Origin: CALCKU01 sp964534845
Lineage (GTDB): Bacteria; Pseudomonadota; Alphaproteobacteria; Caulobacterales; Maricaulaceae
Reading direction: 5' to 3'
Assembly: GCA_964534845.1 (NCBI GenBank)
Contig: CAZHPV010000035.1
Span: forward strand, 1 to 25,539
DNA length: 25,539 nt
The notes beneath the pieces were generated by a model, which saw only the letters and a program-made list of their open reading frames with translations, ran no database searches and had not been told where the DNA came from. This document shows, piece by piece, positions 8,341-15,413 of this stretch. A program made the position numbers and the translations under genes. Positions within the stretch are counted from its first letter, which is position 1. Each line of letters begins with the position of its first letter.

Positions 8341-9057
8341 ATGACATATAGTCCGACCCCTCCCCCCCAAATGGCGGCGACTTTTTCAAAATTTATGATC
8401 GCGAGATCGCCTATTCTCTATGGAGACAAACTCCAAGAGGTCCGGTGTCTGGAACGCGCAATAGCAAAATTCGGTCTGCTTTCACCGCTCGTGACGGTAA
8501 AGTCGGGCAGTCGATTAATGATCATAGACGGCAAAAAACGCTTTGCCGCCCTTCGACGCATGACAGCGAAAGGTACTTTGCCAAAAGATTTGGAATATAT
8601 TCCTTATATTCTTATTGACGGTAAAAAAGCGGGAAAAAGCGCCTCTCCAGCAATAGTGCCGAGACTTTTGAATAACCGAGACGAATACCGGCAAGTTAAA
8701 AAATTACAGAATTCCGGGCATAGCCTTATTCAAATTGCCACCCTGCTGTATATATCCAAAACATGTGTGAAAGAAATCTTGTCGGTATCGCGCTTAAGCC
8801 CGCGTCTGAAACGGGCTTATCTTGAAGGCCTTTTAAGCCGTTCCCAAGCCAAAGCCTTGGTCACTTTGGCCGATCATGACATGCAAGAGGCTTTGCTGGT
8901 CAAGCTTGGCCCTTTTGCGCAGGAAACAGATATTTTGTGCGCAATAGAAGAGGGCAAGAGTATCATAAGCCCGAAAATCACTCCACTTTCCGGACCTGAA
9001 AATATCGTCAATTTACCTAAGCCCGCCCCTGTTAAAACCCTGCCTAAGGCCGCCTAG
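8341..9057 (+). CDS. Orphan ParB-like DNA-binding protein
   Basis: The 238-residue protein has a ParB/RepB-like N-terminal domain. The stretch LERAIAKFGLLSPLVTV leads into IIDGKKRFAALRRM, matching the ParB segment whose usual GERR box helps bind CTP; here it is GKKRFAA at about 64-70. A helix-turn-helix follows at about 128-150 (HSLIQIATLLYISKTCVKEIL), then the ParB-typical LSRSQAKALVTL (165-176). An upstream in-frame TTG exists at 8329, but TTGGAG sits correctly before the ATG at 8341. No parA partner is present and no parS site was recognised. It could be a chromosomal regulator, a nucleoid factor or a plasmid relic. Family membership is fairly sure; its role is unknown. Confidence 0.8.
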   Translation: MTYSPTPPPQMAATFSKFMIARSPILYGDKLQEVRCLERAIAKFGLLSPLVTVKSGSRLMIIDGKKRFAALRRMTAKGTLPKDLEYIPYILIDGKKAGKSASPAIVPRLLNNRDEYRQVKKLQNSGHSLIQIATLLYISKTCVKEILSVSRLSPRLKRAYLEGLLSRSQAKALVTLADHDMQEALLVKLGPFAQETDILCAIEEGKSIISPKITPLSGPENIVNLPKPAPVKTLPKAA

Positions 9058-9096
9058 TAAAAGATAAAGAGCCCGAAAGACATTACTCAAGAGACA

Positions 9097-9531
9097 TTAA
9101 TTGAGGTCGGTTTTCGGCATTAACGCCTCTGGCAAGGGTGCGACCTCAATACCTTCCTCGCGTAAATCGGACGCCTCTTGCGGCGTTGTTTGACCATAAA
9201 TACCCCGCTCCGGGCTTTCGCCGTAATGTATAGCGCGCGCCTCATCAGCAAAATTGTCGCCGACATTCTCGCACTTCTCAGCAATTTCACGGCGGATTTT
9301 ATCCACCATTGAATTCATCAGCCTTTGCGACTTTGCCTGTGTTTCACGCATAGCCTGTTTTTTACGCGATGTGGAAATTGCCGGTGCCATAATCGCTTTT
9401 TCAACATGCGTGGTCGCGCAATGCGGGCAGCTTATCAGGCCTTTCTTTGATTGCAGGTCAAAATCCGATCCCTTGGAAAACCAAGCTTCAAACTCATGCT
9501 CGTTTTTACATATCAGATTATATTTAATCAC
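9097..9531 (-). CDS. DUF1178 family protein
   Basis: From a GTG at 9531 the protein is 144 residues, starting with IKYNLICKNEHEFEAWF, which is the usual start of this family. Two cysteine-containing sites (CKNEH near the start and CPHC at about 40) suggest a small zinc ribbon. The middle is charged and helical and carries long-chain basic residues. The open frame extends upstream to 9591, but the GTG has AGGG seven bases before it and begins inside the end of the nitrilase gene (8-base overlap), which suggests translational coupling. The function of DUF1178 is unknown; its position after nitrilase, grxC and comF is common in alphaproteobacteria. Confidence 0.85.
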   Translation of the reverse strand: MIKYNLICKNEHEFEAWFSKGSDFDLQSKKGLISCPHCATTHVEKAIMAPAISTSRKKQAMRETQAKSQRLMNSMVDKIRREIAEKCENVGDNFADEARAIHYGESPERGIYGQTTPQEASDLREEGIEVAPLPEALMPKTDLN

Positions 9532-10339
9532 CAGACCACCCTGATTCATAGCTCCAAGCGGGGATTTTACCCCGAATAGTCTTAACAGCACCTATATTGA
9601 TATCCCCGCAAATAAACCCCGGCTTGTCATCCGAAGCGCTCGCCACTATCTCGCCCCACGGATCAATAATCATAGACCGTCCCCATGTCGCGCGGCCATC
9701 AGCATGTCGCCCGCCCTGAGCCGGTGCAATAATAAAACAGCCCGTTTCTATGGCGCGAGCCCGCAGTAAAACCTCCCAATGCGCCATACCTGTTGGACGG
9801 GTAAATGCGGCTGGGACAGCGATGATATCAACACCGTGTTGCGCATAATGGCGGTAAAGGCTGGGAAATCTCACATCATAGCAAATCGAAAGTCCAAGAT
9901 GAGCGCCGTTAATCGGGGCGGTAATGGCCCGCTGTCCCCCATCATAAACACGGCTTTCGGTCCACGTTTCCTGATCGGATACCTGCACATCAAACAAGTG
10001 GATTTTATCGTAAGTCGCTTTAAGGCTCCCGTCAGTGCCGAACAGAAAAGAGCGATTTGCCGCCCGGTTTTCAGCCGTTTTAATCGCAAGCGAGCCTAAT
10101 AATAAATCAATACCCAGCTCTGCGGCTAAACCAGCAAAGAAACTGACGGCTTTGTCCTTATCCTGAGTTGTGATCTGCTCAAACAGAGACTTCGGATTTT
10201 TCTGCAAAATATGCGTCATTTCCGGGGTCGCCACAAATTGGGCGCCGTCTTTAACGGCTTGGCGAATAAGAGCGTCAGCCGCCGCAATATTATCCTCTAT
10301 ATTTGTGCCGCTGCACATCTGGATGGCGCTTATTCGCAT
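9524..10339 (-). CDS. Carbon-nitrogen hydrolase (nitrilase superfamily, Nit-type amidase)
   Basis: The 271-residue protein has the nitrilase-superfamily catalytic triad in the expected order and spacing: Glu40 (TPEMTH), Lys112 (YDKIHLFDV) and Cys153 (SICYDVRFPSLYR). The closest recalled group is the Nit1/Nit2-type amidases. Nit1-type enzymes repair deaminated glutathione, and Nit2-type enzymes are omega-amidases; the sequence alone does not separate these with certainty. A glutathione-linked role fits the adjacent glutaredoxin gene 43 bases upstream. AAGGA precedes the ATG. Its end overlaps the DUF1178 start. Confidence 0.92.
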   Translation of the reverse strand: MRISAIQMCSGTNIEDNIAAADALIRQAVKDGAQFVATPEMTHILQKNPKSLFEQITTQDKDKAVSFFAGLAAELGIDLLLGSLAIKTAENRAANRSFLFGTDGSLKATYDKIHLFDVQVSDQETWTESRVYDGGQRAITAPINGAHLGLSICYDVRFPSLYRHYAQHGVDIIAVPAAFTRPTGMAHWEVLLRARAIETGCFIIAPAQGGRHADGRATWGRSMIIDPWGEIVASASDDKPGFICGDINIGAVKTIRGKIPAWSYESGWSGD

Positions 10340-10382
10340 ATCTGTCCTTACGCTGGCTTTGGCGCTTAATCGCCGCGCCTTG

Positions 10383-10637
10383 TTAGTTCAGGAGTGGATC
10401 GAGACCACCCTGCCTGTCCAGAGCCATAAGGTCATCACACCCGCCAATATGTTTTCCATCTATGAAAATTTGCGGGAAGGTATTGCGTCCGTTAGAGCGG
10501 TCATTCATTTCGCGTCTTTTTTCCATATCCCTAGCGGCTGGAATATCGATGACCTCGACATTTTTTTGCTTAAACAGAGCTTTTGCCCGGATACAAAACG
10601 GACAGAGGGCTTTCGTATAAATTTCGATCTTAGGCAT
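10383..10637 (-). CDS. grxC: Glutaredoxin 3
   Basis: This 84-residue single-domain glutaredoxin has the dithiol active site CPFC at residues 12-15. The glutathione-binding TFPQIFIDG with its cis-proline and the GGCDDL segment follow. It reduces protein disulfides and mixed disulfides with glutathione in the cytoplasm. GGAG lies five bases before the ATG. It sits 39 bases after comF and 43 before the nitrilase gene, in a minus-strand run that is likely one operon. Confidence 0.95.
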   Translation of the reverse strand: MPKIEIYTKALCPFCIRAKALFKQKNVEVIDIPAARDMEKRREMNDRSNGRNTFPQIFIDGKHIGGCDDLMALDRQGGLDPLLN

Positions 10638-10676
10638 AAGGTCTCCAATATTGCTATGCTTAGGCTACGATAAGTC

Positions 10677-11447
10677 TTATTTAGGAAGCGGTACAGGCCT
10701 TACAACCCTTGCCAAGCTTAAACCATCTACATATTGCGCCTGTTCACGCAATAGTGTTTGAGCGCAGGCCTGCAAAGTGGCCCCTGTGGTCAAAACGTCA
10801 TCAATCAAGACAATATGAGCGCCCTTAATCCTGTCCTTCGCCGATTCACGCACGCGAAACGCACCTTTGACATTAGCACGTCTTTTAACGGCGCTGAGCC
10901 CGCCCTGTACGGCTGTGGCCTTATGGCGATATAATATATCAGGATCAAAACGCGCCCCGCATTGCTTTGCCAATTGACGGGCTAATAGCGCAGATTGATT
11001 AAAGCGGCGTTTGACACGCCGCCGATAATGTAAAGGCACAGGCACAATGAAATCTGCTTTAGGCAGAAATTTGCGACCTGCGCGCGCCATCTGGGCGACA
11101 AACATCGGCAAAGCCGTTGTACGACCACCATGCTTGAAATCGAGCACGAGCCTGCGGCTGTTTTCATCATAGACAAAGGCCGAACGCATAAATCGGTATT
11201 TAGCGGGTTTAACACTACAACCGCCGCATAGCGCGCCCTCTCCAACATCATAATCAAAAGGATAGCCACATAAATAACAACAAGGCTCGTCTAGGAACCG
11301 TAAGGCCTGCCAGAGCTCTCCTTCTATACCCGTCACGGAAACATCTCCGGTAAGTAATGACTGAGGCGGCAAAATCGTATCAATTACAGGCCGGAAAAAT
11401 TGCTGTACACTCGCATTTTTCACAGAAATGACTTTATCTTTTATCAC
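10677..11447 (-). CDS. comF: ComF family phosphoribosyltransferase-like protein
   Basis: The 256-residue frame has an N-terminal CxxC pair (CYLCG and CGGC, about residues 57-77) forming a likely zinc ribbon. A type I phosphoribosyltransferase fold follows, with the PRPP-binding motif IVLIDDVLTTGATL near residue 217. ComF proteins are cytoplasmic; in Bacillus and Haemophilus relatives they act in DNA uptake, but most proteobacterial copies have no known role. The first start in frame is GTG at 11447; GGAG is only two bases away from it, so a GTG about eight codons further in is possible. It heads the comF-grxC-nitrilase-DUF1178 run and is divergent from the methyltransferase gene with 20 bases between starts. 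Confidence 0.88.
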   Translation of the reverse strand: MIKDKVISVKNASVQQFFRPVIDTILPPQSLLTGDVSVTGIEGELWQALRFLDEPCCYLCGYPFDYDVGEGALCGGCSVKPAKYRFMRSAFVYDENSRRLVLDFKHGGRTTALPMFVAQMARAGRKFLPKADFIVPVPLHYRRRVKRRFNQSALLARQLAKQCGARFDPDILYRHKATAVQGGLSAVKRRANVKGAFRVRESAKDRIKGAHIVLIDDVLTTGATLQACAQTLLREQAQYVDGLSLARVVRPVPLPK

Positions 11448-11467
11448 CGCTCCATCATATCGGGATT

Positions 11468-12298
11468 ATGTCGGAAAACAATGCCCCGCCCATCATATTT
11501 GACCGGACCATAAAAACTCTGCGTAGAGAACGGGCGCAAAGGCGTAAGGGGCGGTTTATTATTCAACGCATAGCCCAAGACGCCGTAGACCGCATACAAG
11601 AGGTAAACCGCACATTCGAAACCATGTTAGTAACAGGGCATTCCGGTTTTAAGACAGACATATTGTCATCCCTGCCGACATCCAAAAGACCGGCAACTCT
11701 GTATACTGATCTTGAAAATTGCACACCGGATAGCCTCGATATAGCCTTATCTCTATTGGAGCTACATAGCGAAAATGACCCTGTGGGACACCTTATCCGG
11801 ATTCATGAGAAACTAAAGCCTGACGGCGTGTTAATGGCTGTCATGTTTGGCGGCGAAACATTGGCGAGGCTTAAACAGGCGTTTTACGCCTTTGATCAAG
11901 CGCGTTTTGGCGGCGTAACACCGCGGGTTTTCCCATCTATAAGCCATGTTCAGGCCGGAGACTTATTAAGGCGTGCCGGCTATGCATTGCCGGTAATTGA
12001 CAAAGATGTTTTGCGAGTGCATTACAGTCGTTTACAGACGCTGATATCGGATTTGCGTGATATGGGCGAAACCAATTTCCTGACAACGCGCAAACGGGAT
12101 TATCTCGGACGTAGCATTTATAAACAGCTCGAGGACGCCTATCCGAAGGATGCGGATAAATCAAAATTTCCAACGCAATTTGAATTTTTATGGCTTTCTG
12201 GCTGGACGCCGCATGAAAGCCAGCAAACACCCTTAAAACCGGGATCGGCTAAAATACATTTATCAGAGGCACTCAAACCAAAGTCTGAATCCTCTTGA
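11468..12298 (+). CDS. NDUFAF5-like (BioC-like) methyltransferase-fold protein with degraded SAM motif I
   Basis: The 276-residue protein matches the alphaproteobacterial relatives of mitochondrial NDUFAF5. It has FDRTIKTLRRERAQRR at the start, LLELHSENDPVGHLIRIHEKLKPDG in the middle, AVMFGGETL, LISDLRDMGETN, and the very conserved LSGWTPHESQQTPLKPGSAK near the end. NDUFAF5 hydroxylates an arginine of a complex I subunit during assembly; a similar role here is inference. The usual glycine-rich SAM motif I (like LDLGxGxG) is replaced by MLVTGHSGF at about residues 53-61, which weakens the case for normal methyl transfer. The start is an ATG with a poor ribosome binding site. It converges on the flp gene with 17 bases between stops. 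Confidence 0.85.
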   Translation: MSENNAPPIIFDRTIKTLRRERAQRRKGRFIIQRIAQDAVDRIQEVNRTFETMLVTGHSGFKTDILSSLPTSKRPATLYTDLENCTPDSLDIALSLLELHSENDPVGHLIRIHEKLKPDGVLMAVMFGGETLARLKQAFYAFDQARFGGVTPRVFPSISHVQAGDLLRRAGYALPVIDKDVLRVHYSRLQTLISDLRDMGETNFLTTRKRDYLGRSIYKQLEDAYPKDADKSKFPTQFEFLWLSGWTPHESQQTPLKPGSAKIHLSEALKPKSESS

Positions 12299-12315
12299 CG
12301 GTTTTACCGCCTAGA

Positions 12316-12495
12316 CTAGTCGTCGGTACCGGCCTCGTCTAGAATTTCGGCTGTACCTTCAAATTTAGCATTCACAGCGTCGCCCAAGGCCGTAGCTCCA
12401 GTGACGATAGCAACACCTATGAGAGCTGCGATTAAGCCATATTCAATCGCAGTTGCCCCGTTTTCATCTTTTAAGAAATTTGATATTTTACTCAT
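12316..12495 (-). CDS. flp: Flp/Fap-type (type IVb) pilin
   Basis: The 59-residue protein has a short charged leader ending in Gly13 and then ATAIEYGLIAALIGVAI. This is the Flp pilin pattern: prepilin peptidase cleavage after Gly, glutamate at mature position 5 and tyrosine at 6, and a hydrophobic helix for assembly in the inner membrane. The tail is short and acidic. The frame extends upstream to 12513 inside mutT, but GAGG sits six bases before the ATG at 12495, right at the mutT stop, so 12495 is preferred. It starts one base after the mutT stop codon. No tad/cpa secretion genes are in the window, so the pilin is an orphan here. Flp pilins serve surface attachment in relatives such as Caulobacter (PilA). 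Confidence 0.92.
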   Translation of the reverse strand: MSKISNFLKDENGATAIEYGLIAALIGVAIVTGATALGDAVNAKFEGTAEILDEAGTDD

Positions 12496-12496
12496 T

Positions 12497-12922
12497 TTAC
12501 GCCTCAAATCCACGCCCCGTTATTAAACGGTCTCTTAATTGTTGAGCCAGAAATATATCTGCCGGTACAAGCGATAAATCCAATAATCTTTTGGGGAACA
12601 CCCATTTGATCATCTGACCTTCTCTGGCACGAATGAACCCGTCCCACTGGCGACAAATATAAAATGGCATGAGCAGATCAAAATCATCGTAAGCATATGA
12701 GGAAAAGGAAAAAGGCTGTAAGCATCTTTCACAAGGTTCAACACCTAACTCTTCTCGCAGCTCTCTTACAATCGCCTGCTCGGGAGTCTCTCCTTTTTCG
12801 ATTTTGCCCCCAGGAAACTCCCACATCCCCGCGAACATTTTGCCTTTGGGCCGCTGACACATCAGCACTCGGCCATCGGTGTCAACGAGCGCGCAGGCTC
12901 CAACCAATAATAGGTTCCGCAT
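12497..12922 (-). CDS. mutT: Nudix hydrolase MutT (8-oxo-dGTP diphosphatase)
   Basis: The 141-residue protein contains a complete Nudix box, GGKIEKGETPEQAIVREL followed by REELGV, at residues 38-61. The MutT-type context includes an N-terminal ALVDTDGRVLMCQRP and the WEFPGGK core. It removes oxidised dGTP from the nucleotide pool in the cytoplasm. AAAGG lies seven bases before the ATG. Its position after argJ, with the isomerase and secA beyond, is a conserved alphaproteobacterial order. The flp pilin follows its stop by one base. Confidence 0.94.
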   Translation of the reverse strand: MRNLLLVGACALVDTDGRVLMCQRPKGKMFAGMWEFPGGKIEKGETPEQAIVRELREELGVEPCERCLQPFSFSSYAYDDFDLLMPFYICRQWDGFIRAREGQMIKWVFPKRLLDLSLVPADIFLAQQLRDRLITGRGFEA

Positions 12923-12940
12923 ATATTAGCCTTTAAACCG

Positions 12941-12979
12941 TTAAAAAGAGGTTAGGTTTTAGCGTTAAAAATAACTTTA
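12941..12979. promoter_or_regulatory. Two near-consensus CtrA-type boxes before mutT-flp
   Basis: TTAA-N7-TTAG (12941-12955) and TTAA-N7-TTTA (12965-12979; an N8-spaced TTAA is also present) each match seven of eight fixed CtrA-box bases. They lie in the 70-base gap between argJ and mutT, upstream of the mutT-flp transcription unit. The gap is AT-rich, which raises the chance of random matches. An inverted repeat TAGGTTTT/AAAACCTA (12953-12960, 12988-12995) spans the same area and reaches the argJ stop codon. Confidence 0.3.
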
Positions 12980-12992
12980 ATAAGGTCAAAAC

Positions 12993-14231
12993 CTAGCTTC
13001 TGTAATCTGCATTTATTTCAATATATCTATGTGTAAAATCACAGGTCCATACGGTTGAAACGCCAGATCCCAACCCCAAATCAATAGATATTTCAATCTC
13101 GGAATTTTTCATATAGGCCGCGCCGTCGAGTTCCTGATAGTCCTCAAGCCTTTGCCCGTTCTTGGCTAATAAGTGAGGCCCCAAATACAGCGTCAACTTA
13201 TCCCGCTCAGCAGGTTGGCCCGCTTTCCCAACGGCCATGATAATGCGGCCCCAATTGGCATCCTCGCCCGCAATAGCCGTTTTAACCAAAGGTGAATTGG
13301 CAACGGATAATCCGATAATTTTAGCACTAGTGTCGCTAACAGCTCCGCTGACTTTTATGGTCACAAACTTGCTCGCGCCCTCCCCGTCTTTGACAAGCTG
13401 ATGGGCAAGGTCGAGCATAACAACACCCAAGGCCTTACGAAATTTTGCAAGGCGGGGGTCTTTAATTTCGGTTACGGGTGCATGGGACGCTTGGCAAGAC
13501 GCCAGTAACATGACGGTATCCGAGGTAGAGGTATCACTATCAACGGTTATGGCATTAAAGCTGGTTTCGGTCAGATCGCTCAGTAAGGATTGTAAAACGG
13601 GCGCAGCAATATTGGCATCTGTTGCGATATAGCCCAACATAGTGGCCATGTCCGGCGCTATCATACCCGAGCCCTTCACAATACCGTTAAGGCGCACTTT
13701 AACGCCGTCAATTTCGGCCTCCTGTGTGCTACCCTTAGCATAGGTATCGGTCGTCATAATGGCTCGGGCGGCCGCCTCCCACCCCCCTGCATCAAGGGCA
13801 GATTTCATTTGAGGAAATTTTTCCGTAATTTTTGAAGCATCCAGCGGCTCGCCAATCACCCCTGTAGATGCCAAAAAGACAGCCTCCGGTTCCCCCCCAA
13901 ATATTTTAGCCGCTTGTGTAGCCGTCTCAAGGACGGCGTCTCGACTTTTCTGACCCGCAAAGACATTCGCATTCCCTGAATTAACAATCACAAGACGGGG
14001 CGCATTTGGTTTTACCGGCCATGTTAAGGCCCGCCGCGACCAATCCACTGGCGCGCCCGGACACTGGTTTTTTGTAAAGACTGCCGCCACTTGTGTGCCC
14101 GCTACAGCGCGAAGCCCCCATAAATCGACCCGGTTGGCATATTTGACGCCAGCCTTGGCGGTCGCCATTTCAAATCCCGCAATGGGCGGAAGATTTGGAA
14201 AACGTTTCGGCGCAAAGGGTGAGATTGTCAT
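12993..14231 (-). CDS. argJ: Bifunctional ornithine acetyltransferase/N-acetylglutamate synthase ArgJ
   Basis: The 412-residue protein is full length for ArgJ. It contains VNSGNANVFAG, the STGVIGEPL segment and the self-cleavage site MIAPDMA/TMLG, where Thr197 becomes the N-terminal nucleophile of the beta chain. The conserved GEDANWGRIIMAVG follows. It transfers acetyl groups from N-acetylornithine to glutamate in the cyclic arginine pathway and may also acetylate glutamate from acetyl-CoA. AGAGAG precedes the ATG. It follows the isomerase gene by 48 bases, so the two are probably one transcript. Confidence 0.96.
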   Translation of the reverse strand: MTISPFAPKRFPNLPPIAGFEMATAKAGVKYANRVDLWGLRAVAGTQVAAVFTKNQCPGAPVDWSRRALTWPVKPNAPRLVIVNSGNANVFAGQKSRDAVLETATQAAKIFGGEPEAVFLASTGVIGEPLDASKITEKFPQMKSALDAGGWEAAARAIMTTDTYAKGSTQEAEIDGVKVRLNGIVKGSGMIAPDMATMLGYIATDANIAAPVLQSLLSDLTETSFNAITVDSDTSTSDTVMLLASCQASHAPVTEIKDPRLAKFRKALGVVMLDLAHQLVKDGEGASKFVTIKVSGAVSDTSAKIIGLSVANSPLVKTAIAGEDANWGRIIMAVGKAGQPAERDKLTLYLGPHLLAKNGQRLEDYQELDGAAYMKNSEIEISIDLGLGSGVSTVWTCDFTHRYIEINADYRS

Positions 14232-14279
14232 ATGTCTCTCTAATGTGATGATTTAGCAAATAGGATATTAAAATGAGGA

Positions 14280-15242
14280 TTATTGAGGCGCGGTAACTGG
14301 CGCGGCGGGTTCCGTAACATTTTGCTCTGTAGGGCTGGTTAAAACAGCCTGCCCAAATAGTAATTTTACATCGCCTCTATCTCTTAAGTTTTGCAATAAT
14401 TTTTGAATTTCGTCATAGGTCATGAAATTTAGCATTTCTTCACGCACATCAGCAAAATCAGCCTTTTTCGGCGTACGCTCGTCTTCGACTTCCAATATAT
14501 GCCAGCCAAACTCTGTTTTAAACGGAGCAGATTGCTCCCCAATCGGGGTTGTAAAGGCTATTGTGGTAAAGGCTGCGTCTAACATGTCCTCACGGAAATA
14601 CCCGATATCGCCGCCATTTTCCCGGCTCACCCTATCTTCAGAATACTCGCTTGCAAGAGTTGCGAAATCCTCCCCCGCGTCCAGACGTTTAGCAATGTCA
14701 TCAATGCCTTCTTTTTCGAGCCTTAGAATATGACGCACACGCCGCTCTTTTCCCAATTTGTAATTGGCCGATTGTTCATCATAAATACGCCGCAAATTGG
14801 TCTCATTGACCGTATTTTTTAGATGTTCCTCGACCAGCATATTACCTAATATGCGCTCACGCGCCACCGCCAGACGCCGGCGTGTTTCATCACTTTGGTC
14901 TAAAGCCTGCCTCAAAGCATCAAGTGCGAGCAATCTTTGATCGATAAGCTCATCCAATACGCGCTGAAAAATAGGACTAGCGGGCGTTAAAGGCGTGCCT
15001 GTCTCTATAAGGCCCTGAGCCGCAGCTGTGCGTTCAACATCTGAGAGATAGATTTTTGTGCCGTCAATTTCTGCAACTTCCGTATCCCCCAAACGGACAA
15101 CCCCCTCGCCGAATGGCGTTGTGTCATTGACCAAAAGCCGGTCTTGGCAAGATGATGTGAAACCTGCCGCGGCAATAACCGCAACGGAAAAACAAACTTT
15201 TATGATTCTGGTCGTGTTAATCGCTTTCAATCCGCGCTCCAT
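14280..15242 (-). CDS. PpiC/SurA-type periplasmic peptidylprolyl isomerase, likely lipoprotein
   Basis: From the ATG at 15242 the protein is 320 residues. A basic N-terminus and hydrophobic segment end in FTSSC (Cys32), a passable lipobox, so it is probably anchored in the periplasm. A SurA-like helical chaperone region follows. The parvulin rotamase domain spans about residues 165-260 (ERRVRHILRL, GGDIGYF, FGWHILEVEDER). The tail is Pro/Ala-rich. The open frame reaches 15332, but the extra 30 residues are polar and lack a ribosome binding site, whereas GAGAG precedes 15242. Proteins of this type help fold exported outer-membrane and secreted proteins, which fits its divergent neighbour secA. 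Confidence 0.9.
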   Translation of the reverse strand: MERGLKAINTTRIIKVCFSVAVIAAAGFTSSCQDRLLVNDTTPFGEGVVRLGDTEVAEIDGTKIYLSDVERTAAAQGLIETGTPLTPASPIFQRVLDELIDQRLLALDALRQALDQSDETRRRLAVARERILGNMLVEEHLKNTVNETNLRRIYDEQSANYKLGKERRVRHILRLEKEGIDDIAKRLDAGEDFATLASEYSEDRVSRENGGDIGYFREDMLDAAFTTIAFTTPIGEQSAPFKTEFGWHILEVEDERTPKKADFADVREEMLNFMTYDEIQKLLQNLRDRGDVKLLFGQAVLTSPTEQNVTEPAAPVTAPQ

Positions 15243-15413
15243 ATTTTGTCTCTCAACACCCTCAATAGGGCCTTTTTTTGTCTCAGACTGTACTTCTTGG
15301 CCTAAACTACCCTTTTGCTTAGCCCCATTCATTGACTTAAGGCATGAGCGTCACTAAGTCACCACAAAGAATATTTATCGACTGTGCTTTTCGCACATTC
15401 CCTGGGAGCTATC

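Noticed and set aside
9078..9099. Direct repeat AGACATTA twice near the ParB-like/DUF1178 junction
   Set aside because: Eight-base repeats of this kind are expected by chance, and there are no target-site or element ends around them.
10170..10673. 167-codon open frame on the plus strand
   Set aside because: It is antisense to the nitrilase and grxC genes, both supported by catalytic motifs.
12953..12995. TAGGTTTT/AAAACCTA inverted repeat as argJ terminator
   Set aside because: The loop is 27 bases and the arms are AT-rich, so a stable terminator hairpin is unlikely.
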